Notes under the pieces: model-generated | Seen by the model: only the letters and a program-made list of their open reading frames with translations | Told to the model about the DNA's origin: nothing | The model's database searches: none | Program-made: the position numbers and the translations under genes | In this document: positions 48,931 through 63,000 of the stretch, piece after piece | How the letters are laid out: each line of letters starts with the position of its first letter | Numbering within the stretch: the first letter of the stretch is position 1 | DNA from: Whitmania pigra | Taxonomy: Eukaryota > Annelida > Clitellata > Hirudinida > Haemopidae | Length of the DNA: 64,000 nt | Direction: 5' to 3' | NCBI GenBank assembly: GCA_021613335.1 | Contig: JAJTWR010000236.1 | Span: 2,070,001 to 2,134,000 of the forward strand

Positions 48931-51900
48931 ATGGCTTCTACCGTGTCTTTATCGTTTCGGTGGCTGGATATATTGGAGAAAGAATTCGACAAATCCTTCG
49001 TGGATTTGGACTTGTTGCTTGGCGATATTGATCCCGACCAAAGCGACTTAATGTACGAAGGGAGGCACAAAATGACTTCTCTAAGTGCGGCCTTTGCTCA
49101 GCTGAGCCACAAAGCACAAACCATTTTCCAGTCTAATGCAAAACTCGAGGTGGGTTGTGTAGGTGGGAGAATCACAACGAGATTTAGGGAGAATATGAAG
49201 AAGTTGCTAAGGATGTGTTTTGCAAATATTTACATTTTAATAATAGGCTCAACTTCTGGATTTAAAAAGTGACCTGACAGAGGAAAGGGCCAAGAAGATG
49301 GTTTTAGAAGAAGAATTGCAGAAAGTCATTTCTCAACTTCATTCTTGCCAAATGAAGCTGGAAGGCACAACCTCAAGTGCTGAAGAATCAGAAAAAATCA
49401 GGAAAGAACTCGTGAGTTCTTGCTATCTTTGTTAGTTTTGGATTATCACGAATCATTTTCTAATCTCTACAAATAAGTTCAAACTGCTCAAAATTTTTTA
49501 TGATAATTTAATATCGTCATCACCATCATCACCATCATCATCAAAATCATCATCATCGTTATCACTACCAGGAGGAAGAAGTCGAGAAGGACAAATCTGC
49601 CCAGATGAGTGGAGCTCTTTGCGAAGCAGAGTTGAAGGAGCTGAGAAAGGAAAATGGCGACCTCAAGCAGTACATCATCGCCCTTCAGGGGGAAGTTTAC
49701 GGGGCTCGACTGGCTGCCAAGTACCTCGATAAAGAGCTGGCTGGAAGGTACGGTGGCGACAAGGATGATGGTTGGTGATAGTGGTTTTGATGGCGACGAT
49801 GAGGATTATGACGATTTGCGAGCGAGGCGAATGCGAGCATGATGTTTGTGATGAAGAGATGACGATGATGATAATGAGACTTCCCTAACCGTAATCCTTG
49901 GTCGATCATTTGTTCTGCCCACCCACTCACTCACTCACTCACCTTTCCACCCATTCGAAGACTCGCATCCACCCCCAACCAGGATCCAGCAGATTCAACT
50001 CCTGGGCAGGGACATGAAGGGCTCGGAACACGACAAGCTTTGGAACCAACTCGAGGCCGAGATCCATCTCCACAGGCACAAGACGGTCATCAGGGCTTGC
50101 AGGGGTCGCTCCACCAAACAGCAAAAGTGCCCACTGCCGGTGGGCCATGTGAGTTTTGGATAATTGTTCGATGGTGATGATGATGATTTTGATGATGACG
50201 ACGATGATGATGATGACGATGAAGATGACTGTCTTGTGGACTGCAATGAAGATGTTGATGGCGTTGATAAAGAAGCCTTCATTGGAATTATTGTTGTTAT
50301 TATTGTAGAGTTATGAATATTTATTTATAGGACTACCACGCACTGAGAAGGAGACAAGGAATTGGAGACATCAGATTGGTGAGGCTGTTCAAGTCACCCG
50401 AGGAGGGGCTCGGGATGTCAATCACAGTGAGTGAATAAATTATGATAATAATGTCATAATTAACATTGATAATTAGGCCTGTGTGATTTTGCATTTAGGA
50501 TCCTTGGTGAATAAGTTATGATAATGAGCTGTTTTTAGTTTTACGACTGTCAAAGCATGGGTTTTTAAAATAATCAACTAAAACCTAACTAATTAAAAAT
50601 CACTCATTATTTTTACTCACATTCATTATTATTATGATTATGATTATTATTATTATCCAACAAATCTAACCCTTGACCACTCAGGGGGGCAAAGAGCACG
50701 GGGTACCCATCCTGATCTCGGAGATCCATCCGAACCAACCCGCCCACAGGTGCCAGCAGTTGTACATCGGGGATGCCATCCTCTCGGTCAACGGAATCGA
50801 CCTCAGGAGTTCGAAACATGCGGAGGCCGTTCACATTTTGTCTCAGCAGGTGATGGTGATAATGTGATGTTGTTGTTTGTGGTGATGATGAAGATCTTGG
50901 ATGATAAATTTGTTGTCTTGGTGAGTTTTGGTGAAGTTGAAAAATGATTTGGTCCACTGTGGCCCGAAAGGATTTTGAGCCGCTTCTTTTCGTATTCCAC
51001 TGGTAAATGCCATTTAGAAGTACGTCTAGTTGTTAAGATGGTTAACCAATAATGAATTAATGAATAATTAATGACGATTTAACAAATAATTGATAATGAG
51101 TTAATAGTTAATTGATATTGAGTTAATGAATAATTTTTTGTGATAATAGACTTAGAAGTTTATTTTGTCTCCTCAGCATGGAGAGATCGAACTCGAGGTG
51201 GTTTATGTCGTTCCGGACGAAGACAGCGATGATGAAAACCATGACTACGAGGATGAGAATGGTTTTAGGTCATCATTTTTCTTGTCTTTGTATATTAATA
51301 TTAATTTTAATATTATTCAACAGATTCGTGGAAATATCGGTTCCAATTAATTATTGCTTATTGAGATATTATTACTTTATTATTGTAGCGTCTATGATTC
51401 TGAATATTGCAGGTACAGAATTTATGATGATCAGATTGTTGATGGCACTCATGGCTCGTCCTCTCCCTCCCACCAATCTCCTTCTGCCAATGAGGGTGCT
51501 GAGGTGAGGGTCAAGTCTCCACCCACAGAAAAGAAATCCACCAATGAAGATTTGCCAATAAGGTTTTTGATGATGTGTTGCCTTGTAACTGAGAAATATA
51601 TATATATATTTGTATATATATTCATGTTGCTTTTCATAAGTCCAAATTGTTGTTATTACTATTATTATTATTATTATTCAATCTGTTTAATATAATTTAA
51701 CAATATTTTGGTTGTTTAGTTAGATCTTTCATTTATGAAATAATTATGTAAATAAGTTAACATGACTGAATTAATAATGACATTGCAATAATAATTTTAA
51801 TAATAATTGAATTACATCGATGGGTGGATGATTTTTAGAGCCAATCTGTCAAAATTGACTTTTCACCTCAGCTCTTCCGTGGAAGTGAACGGTGTCGTCC

Positions 51901-52112
51901 CTGTCGGACCAGTAGCATCGAACCCCGAGGAACTCAGTGCCCCTGTTCACCAGCAGCATCAGCAGCCCGAACTTGCTCCCCGTTCGCACGAGGATCAGAA
52001 GAACATCCCCAATGTCCCCCTCAAAGCCTCGAAATCTCTCACCGTTTCTAACCATAATCAGGTGCACCATCATCACCACCACACGGTTTACCAGAACAAC
52101 GAGAAGTACTGA
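48931..52112 (+). CDS. GOPC: Golgi-associated PDZ and coiled-coil protein (GOPC/PIST)
   Basis: Nine exons give about 489 aa (human GOPC is 462): 48931-49149, 49247-49411, 49572-49747, 49983-50148, 50331-50426, 50685-50849, 51177-51268, 51413-51562 and 51872-52112. The N terminus ([41 protein letters not shown]) is almost the vertebrate sequence. Exons 2-4 form the coiled coil, with the conserved [19 protein letters not shown] and [20 protein letters not shown]. The PDZ domain (exons 5-7) has the GLGMSIT carboxylate loop, [20 protein letters not shown] and [12 protein letters not shown], followed by [16 protein letters not shown]. The C-terminal exons are Ser/Pro/His-rich and variable. GOPC works at the trans-Golgi in trafficking and lysosomal sorting of PDZ-ligand membrane proteins such as CFTR; that is known in vertebrates and assumed here. 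Exon 8 could instead end at 51503 at a GTGAGG donor. Confidence 0.95.
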
Positions 52113-54119
52113 GCGCTCTTTCCTCTAGGTCGGTCCGCTCGACCGCCACGTTCCCACTCTCTCGGTTTTGTCCTTCCTCGGACGATTGTTCGTTCGTCGA
52201 AGTTGTAGATTAAGCGACTGATTTCGTAAACTGATTAGCTGAAGGGTTTAAATCGTTCCGTCTATGGTTTTTATTTTATTTTTCTTTCGTTTTCCATTTC
52301 TAAGTGCCCTCCGTCGAAAAATTACAATTTTGATCAAACATCTTGTTCATCTTCAATTCGACCTGTATTTGTATTGTCCAGCATTCTATTTGTTGCCAGA
52401 CTGCTAGGACAGCAACAGAATCTTTGGTCGTTAGGCACGTTGGCATTCACAATGTTAAGGTTAGATGTTATCTTTAACATTCAAAATATGATAATTAGAT
52501 CATTAACATTCGGAGTCATTAACATTAACAATGGTTATCTCTTAGAGTGGTTAATGCTTACTTTTAATGCAGAATTTGTTCTTGCAAACCTGTTCGATTT
52601 CCACCTCAATGAAAATGTAACACGAATGTAGCATGATGCCCGGGGGCTGATTTCTTTTGCGATACTTGCATTTGTTTAAGCTTTCGTCATGTTGTCGTGT
52701 GATGTCACTGGGGCGTTTTCTCGTGAACGTGCAGTTTCAGTTTCGCATTGCATAGTGAGCGGCTAACTTAACTTGATTCGAATCTGGAGGTTTTGAGATT
52801 TTCCATCTTATTGTTTCTGCTGGTCCATTTTATCTGCAGAATATTGAAATAAGGGCGAAAACATCCTTATCTTGTGCTGCAACTTTGCAACGGCTACTGG
52901 GAATTGACATGGAGGTGAAGAATTTGTGTTTTTTGTGGTAGCTGATTTTTTTTTTTTTTTGAGAATTGCAAAATAAAAATGCTGAAAATTGGATTTCTTT
53001 TGCACTGCAACAACTTGTAACGACTGTATTATGCATTTATTGCCAGGCATGGCTATAGGCTTGAGTACACGTTGAAATCTTTGGATTGTAAATTACAATT
53101 AATTTCAACTTTCTTTTTTAATCTCACAATTCTTAAACCCCTTTCGACATTTCACTGTTCTTGATGCGATGTCACTTAATTTTTTTTATTTAACAATTTA
53201 AAAAAAAATTAAATTCTTCACATTTTTTAAAATATTGTAGTTGGTCTGCTGAGATTTTTAATTTTTCATAATTTTCTCTCAATTCCTTTTTATTCTTTTT
53301 AGAAAGTCTAGTTAAAGTTAGTGGCAATTAGATTTACCACAATCGCATATTTATTTTGACTCACGGCGGCGTCTGGGTTTGTGGTGATCACTGCCACTGT
53401 TTAGCATGTTAGGAGATATTCTAGATTCTGGTGATACAATATCTCGTCTGCTACGTGGGAAATTTTCGCGCTCGTTTTTAGTTGTAAGAAAGCGAATCCT
53501 GACAAGGTTAAGAAGCGATGCATTTAGTTTGTTGATTTAACCATGGCTCAGTCTTTGTGGAGTAGAAAGGATCTTCTTTTATTTCATACTTCGTCTATAA
53601 TTTTTTTGAAGGGAAATTACGGTTACAAGGACAGTATGGTATAATAAATAAATATATCTAAGATTCGTTTGGTTACAATAACTTATTCGCATCCAGACCA
53701 AGGATTTGGTGAGAGTCATTGCAGTTACGAATAACTGTAGTTATTAAACGCTTTGTAAAACAACAAAAACAGTAACTTATTCGCATCCAGACCAAGGAGC
53801 AAGACATGCGTTCAAAAATATAAATCAATTACTAAAATAATAACTAAACGTAAATAACTAAATGCGAGTCCGACACGAACGAGGAAAAACTCGGTCGAAA
53901 GGACTGCCTTCGTGAGTCGAGAGGCTTCATTTGGTTACCTTCGGTCGTCGATTTCTGTAAAATTGAAATAATAATAATCATGATAAAGTTCAAGGTTATA
54001 AAATTTTGAGGAAGTGAAGCTGCCTTAAATCGCGGAGGGATATTTATGAGCGACATGAATAACGCAGAGATGCCATATCAACGATAGAAAAAACGGCAAA
54101 AAATAATATGTGGAGCATG
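52113..54119. other. Convergent 3' flanks of GOPC and Ig gene A
   Basis: This is the probable 3'UTR of GOPC followed by intergenic DNA. A direct repeat, AACTTATTCGCATCCAGACCAAGGA, occurs at about 53679 and 53775 (given in words: a ~25-bp string). No supported exon. Confidence 0.45.
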
Positions 54120-57100
54120 CTAGTGAAATCGATATGCTTGATATACATACATGCATACATTCATCGTATTCCTTTGACCCACACGTGATTTATTAATCGA
54201 ATAAGTGAACCGACCGTGATGTACGTCATCGTGATTGTCCTCTACTTGAACCCTTGAGAAGAGGGAGCCACAACTACCCAAAACCCTCTGGTGGTCCACA
54301 TCGACAGTGCACTCGTAGATTCCACTCTGGAAAACGGGCATCCTGGCACTGTTCCAACCGCTGATAGACACCCGGCTCTGGTTCCTGAAAGACCAGGTAA
54401 CATTCATGGGCGGTTCAGCAGTGACACTGCACATGAGCTCTTTGCCCTGTCCGTATGGCCTTTCCCAGTTCAGTTTCGATACCGTCATGACGCCTGGACA
54501 TTCTGTTGGTAGATGTAACCGAGAGATCAACTAAAGTGTATGCCATGGATGGTAGGTTATGTAGACTGTGTAGACGATATCTACCCTAATATACTTAGAC
54601 TAAATTCACGACAGCTATTCGATACCGAGAACTTGAATTTCGTATGTCTTCTCGATGCTTCTGAGGCTGTCGACGCAAGTGTAGTTTCCGGCATGAGTCA
54701 TGGTGGCCCTGTGAAAGACCAGCTGAGAGAGGGAGGCAGTACTGTAGTCGTGGACTGGATAGAATGTGGAGATGTTGGAACATTCCACTGCCTCGTGGAG
54801 TGCGCAGTCGACTATCGGCAGATTGAAAGACAAAGTAGGCTGCCTCCAGTTTCTAAACCACTTCCAGTTGGTGTTACGGAGATGGTGGGAACTGCACTTG
54901 ATGGTGAAGGACTTACCACGGAGGGCTCCGATTTTGACAACCCTTGACCTCGGGATGGATTGCACTGGCGGGAAAATAAACTTTGAAATTGATGTTTAAT
55001 TTTAAGGGTTTGGAAAGTATCGTCGGTTAGAAAAAAGTTTCAATTTCACATGTGGCTTATGCTTTAAATTATGCCATATGAGTTTGCATCTAGTCATCTT
55101 ATGAAAGCCTTCCTGAAATTTTACTATAACACATCCAGCTATAGAGTTGTAGTGTCAAAAATTCATCATAAAAAAATCGATTTTAAATATAACATTTTAA
55201 ATTACTTTCAAATTACCTTGATCTATACGAATGGTCGCATACTGAACTGAGCAGATGCCCAATATCGGATGGCTGGCTCTCTCGGTCCTGCACCTATAAT
55301 CGCCCGTATCCTGCACCATGAGGCTGGCAAAATTGGGACCAGTGATGAAATGGTTGATGGTGTTACGGGCCTCCCAAGTCACGTTTACCGGCGGTTGGGC
55401 CGACGCGACACAGTTCAGAATGCCTCCCCTTTGGATGGAGTTTCGGGACATGTTGCCACTGATTTTCAGACTATCGGGACAGTCTTAGGGAAAAAGACAA
55501 TACCAGCTTGTAAATGAATGTTGGTCGGATTTCAATAGTAATATATATATATAATTAAATGCATTAATTAATTCATGAAATGTCAAATTTGTACTTATTA
55601 TTAAGCCATTATTTCGTCAGACATGAAATCTATTAATAAGTTAACCTCATTACTTAACAAATAAATATTCTATTCTCCATACTAAAAAGGAAATTAAAAC
55701 TAACAAAATGCATTGGCAAAGAAAGTAAAATTGACTCTTTCTCCGTAAAATTGGAAACCGGACGGCAATTCAATGTGACACGCGTAGGACCTTGATCTAA
55801 GCATGAGAACTCTGTAAGTGTAGGTGAGTCCATCCCTTGAAGTATTGTACAGAGTGGCATCTGTGACAATCAGCTTGAGACTGGAATCGATCCCCGAACT
55901 TATGTAGAATTTAATTCCACAGGAGATGTAAACCCACTGGTTTTTTCTGAACTCTAAAGTCGAGTTATTTTCCACTTCTCTGCCATCTATCTTAACTTCA
56001 GGTGGTGTATTGTCTGGGTATGTAAAAGTGGAAAGCAATGGTGACAGTTTTGACATGTTAAAATTTAAGTTATTATTATGATATATTTATTAAATCAATG
56101 GTCAATGGTGAATCAGTTACAGTTGTGTCCAGACAAGATTCGAAAACGACACCTTTCAATCAAACATTCTTCAATCATCTTATAAAAACAGCCTTTGATT
56201 GAAACCACTCACAATCCAAAACTCAGATTCTTTACCTAACACTATAATTTCGAACGACTTCTGCACCGTCAAGAGACTGTCGACACAAGAGTATTTCCCC
56301 GACGAGGAATATTCCAGAGATGGAAAGACGAGTAGACTATACAGCCTGGTGCTGTAGTCTTCTAGGTGAACTGAGGAGGCAAGATTATCGCATCTACCTT
56401 CCTGTATCATGTGGCAATCAACGATTGGAATTGCAATGGCCTGGGAGTCAAGATCCACGTTCTTGTACCATTTCCAGTTGTCGTTAGAGTCGAACGCCGA
56501 CACGCAGGACAGGACTAGAGGTTCGCCCTGATTAGCCGCGTACTTGATTACGTGCCTCTGATAGTCGGCCTGCGATTGGGTATCTAAGAAATGTAAAAAT
56601 AATACAAGATTTTTTTTGTCTTTATTTTAATTAAATAATAAAGTGATTGTACCTATAATTTAAGCATTATAAGGTAAAAGTTAAATATCATGCTATAATA
56701 TTTTGATTGTAAAAGTATTTCTGATTATAATAAGTTTTATAATAATTATTATAACTGTTTCACAATGATTATAATGGTATTCAGTGTTTGGGATCGAGTA
56801 CATCGAATATTTTAGTATGATTACAGCTAGGCCACAACTTAACGTCTACTGCATTAAACATTTGCCCCGCCACCACTTTTAGCCAGTCAATTATTAAATT
56901 AATATCTCACAATCTCTTCACTTCAACAACTATATATCAAACTACATATGGTTTATCACACAGACATTAGTTTCCTTAAACCACTATAAATAAAGGTTAT
57001 GTTATTCAGTTGAGTACTTCCCATACCATTTACCACGATGGTAATCTTCGCTGGCCTAAGGGGTGACCAATCACTGCCTGGGAAGCGGGCATTGCATGTG

Positions 57101-59275
57101 AATTCCTTGGACTTTATGGCATACGTAACGAACGTGTAGGATAACGTGTGACCGTATCGTCTGCGGCCAGAAAAAGCCGCACCGTCCAATGAGAGGATGG
57201 GGTAGTGATCGTCCCATGGTGTCGTAGAAATGTCGAGGGAACAAATAAGGAAGACCCTGGCTCCATCTGGTACCAGGTAATACTGGCCATCTTCTTTGTC
57301 GTAGGATTCGAATGACTTCTCTAAAGAGATTGTACCCCCTGAAAATGGGCTTCATTGTTAAATATTTGGATATGCTTTATTTGAGGTATGGAGCTTCAGT
57401 AAAATGGATTTTATGGATTAAATATAATAAATTATTTAGTCAAATATTAATATCTATTATCGGTATATATTGTAGACTATTTTTATATCTATTCTAAGTA
57501 GATAAAATGAGATGTAATAACATACACATTATAATTACTCAATTCACATTTACGCTATATTTAATTGCTTTGTGCGAAAATTATTTACATTTTAACCACA
57601 ATTAGCCCGAAAGTTTGATTTACAGGCATGAAGATCGAATATCTTCAGCTTTGAAATAGTGTAAGGTTGAATACTACAAGCCCGTTATTCTGTAATTTGA
57701 GATAGATGGATGGAGTTTGCATGCACCATTTATCTTTTTTAAGCTTCAATCTAGTTTCTATTTACTGTTTATATGGTTTATTATTTTTAAATAATGTAAA
57801 AAAATTGTTTCTCAGAAAAATCTTGAAAGTTTGGAAGTAAAAAGTTAGTTTTTATTATTGAGCCTAATTAATTATGGCAAATTATCATTAAAATGTAAAA
57901 CAATATTATCTAAGCCATTATATATTATATCAATAATTATAATCATTAAAATCGATTATTTGTAATATACAAATTGTCGTAGTCTCTGTTTGATTTCATT
58001 AAAATCCTAAAATTGAAAACGAAATTATTTCAAACTCACCGGTGACTATCAGATTGTGCGACATAATAATCCTGTCGTCTTCATCGATACAACTGTACGT
58101 TCCGGCATCGTTGTACTGAACCCTCGTCATATTGACCGACAGTTCATTCAAGATGTACCTCATCCTTAGCCTCCGATTGCTGTCATTGGCAGGGACTTGA
58201 GGCCCTGCCCAGATGAGAACATCCTGGGCTATTGCAGGTCTGAATTTCGAAGTGTAGATCATCTTTCTTTGGGGTACGTGCAAGGAGGAATTGGAGGCTT
58301 GGAAGTGACACCACAAGTGGGCTGTGCCCCCCTTTATGACAATGGAGTCTAGGGTCTCTTGAGATGAAACAGACGACACTGCAAAGATATTTGCAATAAC
58401 GGCATGATTATTGAAGCCGTTCTACACATTGCAAACATTGATTTCACAAAAGGCCTTTGAGATAAATTCTAACATGATTAAGTGTTATTAATTATATAAA
58501 TTGGAACATGGATAATTGCAATAAAATGTATAATTATTATATATTTCCATGACAAACCTAGCATCGCCGTCATCATCATCATAGTCGTCGTTGACATCAA
58601 GCATCCACGAATTGACTCCATCCAACCTAGTGCATGGATTATTTCAAATGTATTTCTAACAACAACAATAATTATCTCTAACAGGGATCAAGACAGACAT
58701 ATAAATCCCTGTTCTTGTAGGAGGAGCTTATAATGATGGGTGTGACCAAGTGGAATTATACAAAACTCTTGCAAGCCAGCAGATATTATCGTATAATTTT
58801 AAAATGTTATTAATTTACAATGAATTTTAAATAATTACTAATGAACATCTTAAGTTACCAAGAAAAAGTAATTAATTGGTGTCAACTGATGAATGAAACA
58901 GCGGAAAATGTTTAAAAAAGATTTTTTTGACTTTGAAGTCCTTTGGCCAGATGTTATCTTCTACGAGTTCAAACATTCCACGTATATAAGAGTAAATAAA
59001 AACAAAAATAAAAAAAATTACTTACAAAATGTATCAGAGCTTTTAAAAATTGGTTTCTAAAAATCTGATATAGGTACGAACAAAAGTTTCGCCTTTTTCG
59101 ATATGGATTACATCGTATATAAATTATCCTTATTACAAATACTTAATATTAATATTGTTTTCTTATTATTACAGCTACATCACATAGCACTATATAAATA
59201 AAGTATATATTAATAAATCTTACCAAAAATAAGCATCATCATAACAAATGCAGCGATAACCACACGAAACTTCAT
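54120..59275 (-). CDS. Secreted protein with seven Ig-like domains, gene A
   Basis: Eight exons join to about 782 aa: signal peptide 59224-59275, then one domain per exon at 58040-58378, 57027-57338, 56236-56583, 55705-56013, 55217-55483, 54626-54964 and 54120-54502. All junctions are phase 1, so each domain exon is a symmetrical module. Domain 1 is V-like (ends NDAGTYSC). Domains 2 and 4 share one type (YTFVTYAIKSKEFTC; YTYRVLMLRSRSYAC). Domains 3 and 6 share another (NWKWYKN/NWKWFRN with YSCVDSL or YTCVDSL). Domains 5 and 7 share a third, starting with CP and containing P-x-NVTW. N-glycosylation sequons are frequent. No membrane segment or GPI signal is visible, so it should be secreted. 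Function unknown; adhesion or immune recognition are the usual roles of such proteins. A near-identical layout occurs in the adjacent gene B. Confidence 0.85.
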
Positions 59276-60080
59276 CTTGAATTCCGGCGATGCTAGAACC
59301 CTAAATGAATACAGCCTTTTATAACTCACTCATATTATTTCTTGTTCATGAACTAAGTACTTTCATCTCTTTCAATTTAACTCAGTTTGAGAACTTATTT
59401 ATTTATTTTATTTGTTTTTAAAAAATTGGGGTCAAAGGGCATTTTAAACTAGCCTCCAATGTTTAGACTAGACACAAAAACTCTTCTGGAATTTTGGCTA
59501 GGAGCAAAAAAAAAGTAATCTCTTTGCGAAATTTTGTCCCACCCTGTGAAAAAGAAGATGGGACACTATCTCTATGGGGGACCGAATTCCATATTTTTGC
59601 AACGCTATTGATAAAATTGTTATAAAATTGATTGATTACTGACTCACTAACAAAATTAATTTTCTATTATTTGGTGTAATCTTCTAAAGAACTATGGATG
59701 CATCTTCATGGTCATTTTTGTTTCAAAAAACCAGTACGACTTTTGATATAAATATACCCAACAAATAACGAAAGTCGCCTGGAAATTCCAAGAGTTTGTT
59801 TCTCATTTATCACAGTGGAATTTGAGACTTTATAAAAATGCAAGATAGTTAGTTATTAAGACATTTTTAAAGCAATGTGTATTCTTCATCGCTTTTTATA
59901 AAGCAATTTCCGAAATGAAATATATTTGGCCAAAACAACATAAAAAAAACAAATACAAGCATTTTTATAGTGTCACATTCACTTCTCAGCGACATGAAAA
60001 AGAAATTCTAACAATTATCTAACAAATAACTAACATAAAGTCTAATAACAATATTTGTTCACCACTGATCTTCAGATCAG
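59276..60080. other. Intergenic between tandem Ig genes
   Basis: AT-rich 800 bp between the gene A start and gene B stop. It must hold the gene A promoter. No exon seen. Confidence 0.5.
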
Positions 60081-63000
60081 TTATTTTTTTGGATAACTCT
60101 CGATTATCTCTATGAAAGACAGCTCTCCACACTTTCCCAAAAAGGAATGAGACGTCTGAGGAACAAAACATCTGTAAGATCCATTCTGAGTCACCACTAG
60201 CTTGACTAAGTTCAGTCCAACAGCCAATGGTTTGGGGTCATTGCCCAATGTCCAAGTAACATTGACAGCTGGGTTTGAAATTACGCTACAATTCAGCTCT
60301 GTTTCCCCTTTCACATTTTTCTTTGAAATCGCCAGTTTAGAGGGGCAAACTGGAATAAAATAATTAAAATCATTATGAAAGAACAAAATTGTATTTAATT
60401 TCTTTAGCTTCTGCGACAAAATTTGTTATTTCGCCATAACTTATATATAATTTTTATACCTTTCAATCGATAGTGGTTTATTAAATTTAATCGAGTGTAT
60501 TTAAATTAAATTGCTTACACTTTGTACGTAATGATTAAACATTAAGCCCTAATTGTATGGTTCTTCAAGAAATGACATAAATTACATTGAAAGACAGGCA
60601 ATCAGCATGTACTTGAAAATAGATTGTACTTCAACCCACCAAAGACATTAACTTTGAATGTCTTGATGACAGTTCTCAGACTATCAAAACATGTATAATT
60701 GCCAATATCTCCGAGATCAGCAGAAGGCAAGATTAGATGCGTGTCTGAGAAAGAACTGTAGTCTCGGAATCCTCCAGATTTAGAAATGTTAGAACATTCC
60801 ACATTCTCCTCTAGCAAGCAATCAACCAATGGATCCAAAACTGCGTTGGAATTTGGATTCCAATTTCTGATCCACTTCCAATTGTTGTTCTTGTGGTGGT
60901 GAGTGGTGCATTGGAGGGTCACGATTTTTCCGAGATGGACAATTTTCTGGATTTCCAGATATTGTCGAGGTACTACTGTAAATATATAGCAAAATAAATA
61001 ACTTTTATGTGAAAAATTTAGCTAATAGTACAAATGTATTTCCAATAATAGAAATATTATTTGCATTAATAATTAAGTTTTTAATTAATTGCTTTTATTC
61101 ATAATGGTGGTGCCTTGAAGAAATTATAATTTATCATAGAATTTTAACTTTCTAATAACTGCACCTTAACAACAATTACCGAGGTTTGGTTCAAAGGTTG
61201 CTTCTAAAGTTTGACAATGACCAAGGACTGTGTGGAAAGTTGGCTCTGTCTGACAGGTGTAGACCAATTTTTCATAGACTCTCAGATCAGCATAGTTTGG
61301 TCCAGTTTCCAGTTTCAGAACTTTGTTTGCAGCAGTCCAAGTAACATCTGCAGCAGGAATGGCAGATGTCTTGCAACTCAAAATGGTTCCACGTTCTAAG
61401 GTGCCATTCTCCATTTCTGAAGATATTTCCAGTTCCTCCGGACAGTCTATTGGTTAATTAATTAACTAGTAAATAACAGTGTTATATTATATAACTGTTA
61501 TTAATAGTATAATTGAAACATTGTTAAACTTACAAAACACATCAACATTAATGGTATAGTTGCTGAAATTTCCAATGACTTGATTATCATTTGGAATTTC
61601 AACAAAACAGATGATGGTTCCAGATTGGTTGATAACTGTTTCATAGGTGTAGACCAAGTATGCACCAGCCACACTATGATTTACATACTGAGCATTCTCA
61701 ACCATCAGTTTAGGGTGGTATCTCCCCTCTTCATCCTCAGTGGATGCCACCATAATGGAACACGTAATAGTGGCTGTGGTACCCCGTTTGATTTCAAATG
61801 TGCCGTTGTTCTCAATCAGATGATCATTGATCGTCATGTTTCTAAGTATTCCATCTGATGAGAACAATTTTGAAGTTATGTTCATTAATGTGACATACTA
61901 TGTCTGCCCTTATTTAATCTAAGAATTGTTCATAACAATTGTCATAATAATAAAGAAAATTTTGAAATATTCTAAAATCCTCCTGACAAGATTCTGGAAT
62001 TTATTGTTCTATTTAGTCATTTAATTTTTATATCAAGTTACTTTTGTTTAGTCGCTTTTGTTACATTATTTTTTTTATTGTGATTATAAGTTTGATCAAA
62101 TGATTTTTCGTAACTTCTACCTACCCACAACCATGACATTAAACACTTTCTGCACTGTGAAGAGGTCATCTGCGCAAGTGTATGAACCAGTAGCGTCAAA
62201 AGAGATGTTAATAAACCTGAGATAAGTATAAACTTGAGTGCTGACATCCTCTATAAAGTGTTGGTTTGTCTGATTGAAACATTCTTCGGTTGAATTTTTA
62301 ACAATGCAGTTGATGATTGGAAAGCTCAATTGGTTTCCATAATAAAGTTTTTCCTTGAACCATTTCCATTGCTTGTTTGTTGGCTGAAGGGAAAAGCAGG
62401 ACAAAATGAGAGAGGGATCTCCATGCCTGATGACAATATTTTGATCTTCTTGTTTAACATCTAAAAATTAAAATTAATTATATATATAACTATATAATTA
62501 TATCAATTAAAATATAAAATTGTTAAAACAAATTAATTAATTTCAATGACAAGATTGATTGAGCAACAAGTCAACTTTATTACTCATTTTTCACTCACCA
62601 TCCTACAATTAAACAAAAACGATATGCAATAAGTTCACCTTTCAAAACAAGTGATACAGGTGGAGATTCTAGATAAATTCCAAATGGAAGCTTGACCTTG
62701 CACACGAAACTTCTTGACCTGTTGCTTGTTACAGCAAACTTTCTTTTTACAGTTGATCCCTCTTCGATTGTATCTAATCCAACAGCTCCTTCAACCTCAA
62801 GGATGCCAATTTCATTAGGCCAAGGATGTGAGGATAACTCAAATGAACACTCCAATATGGTGCTGTTGTCATTTAGCAGAGAGTGTCTTTTTCCAGTACT
62901 ATTTATTGACAAATTCACTTCTCTTCCTGATTAATTAGAGTAAATTGTGTGAATGTTAAATATCTTAATAAGAGAATACTCATAAACATATTATATAATA

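Noticed and set aside
52808..53050. Overlapping minus-strand frames of 68-80 codons downstream of GOPC
   Set aside because: Low-complexity, Lys runs come from a poly-T tract, and there are no supporting splice sites.
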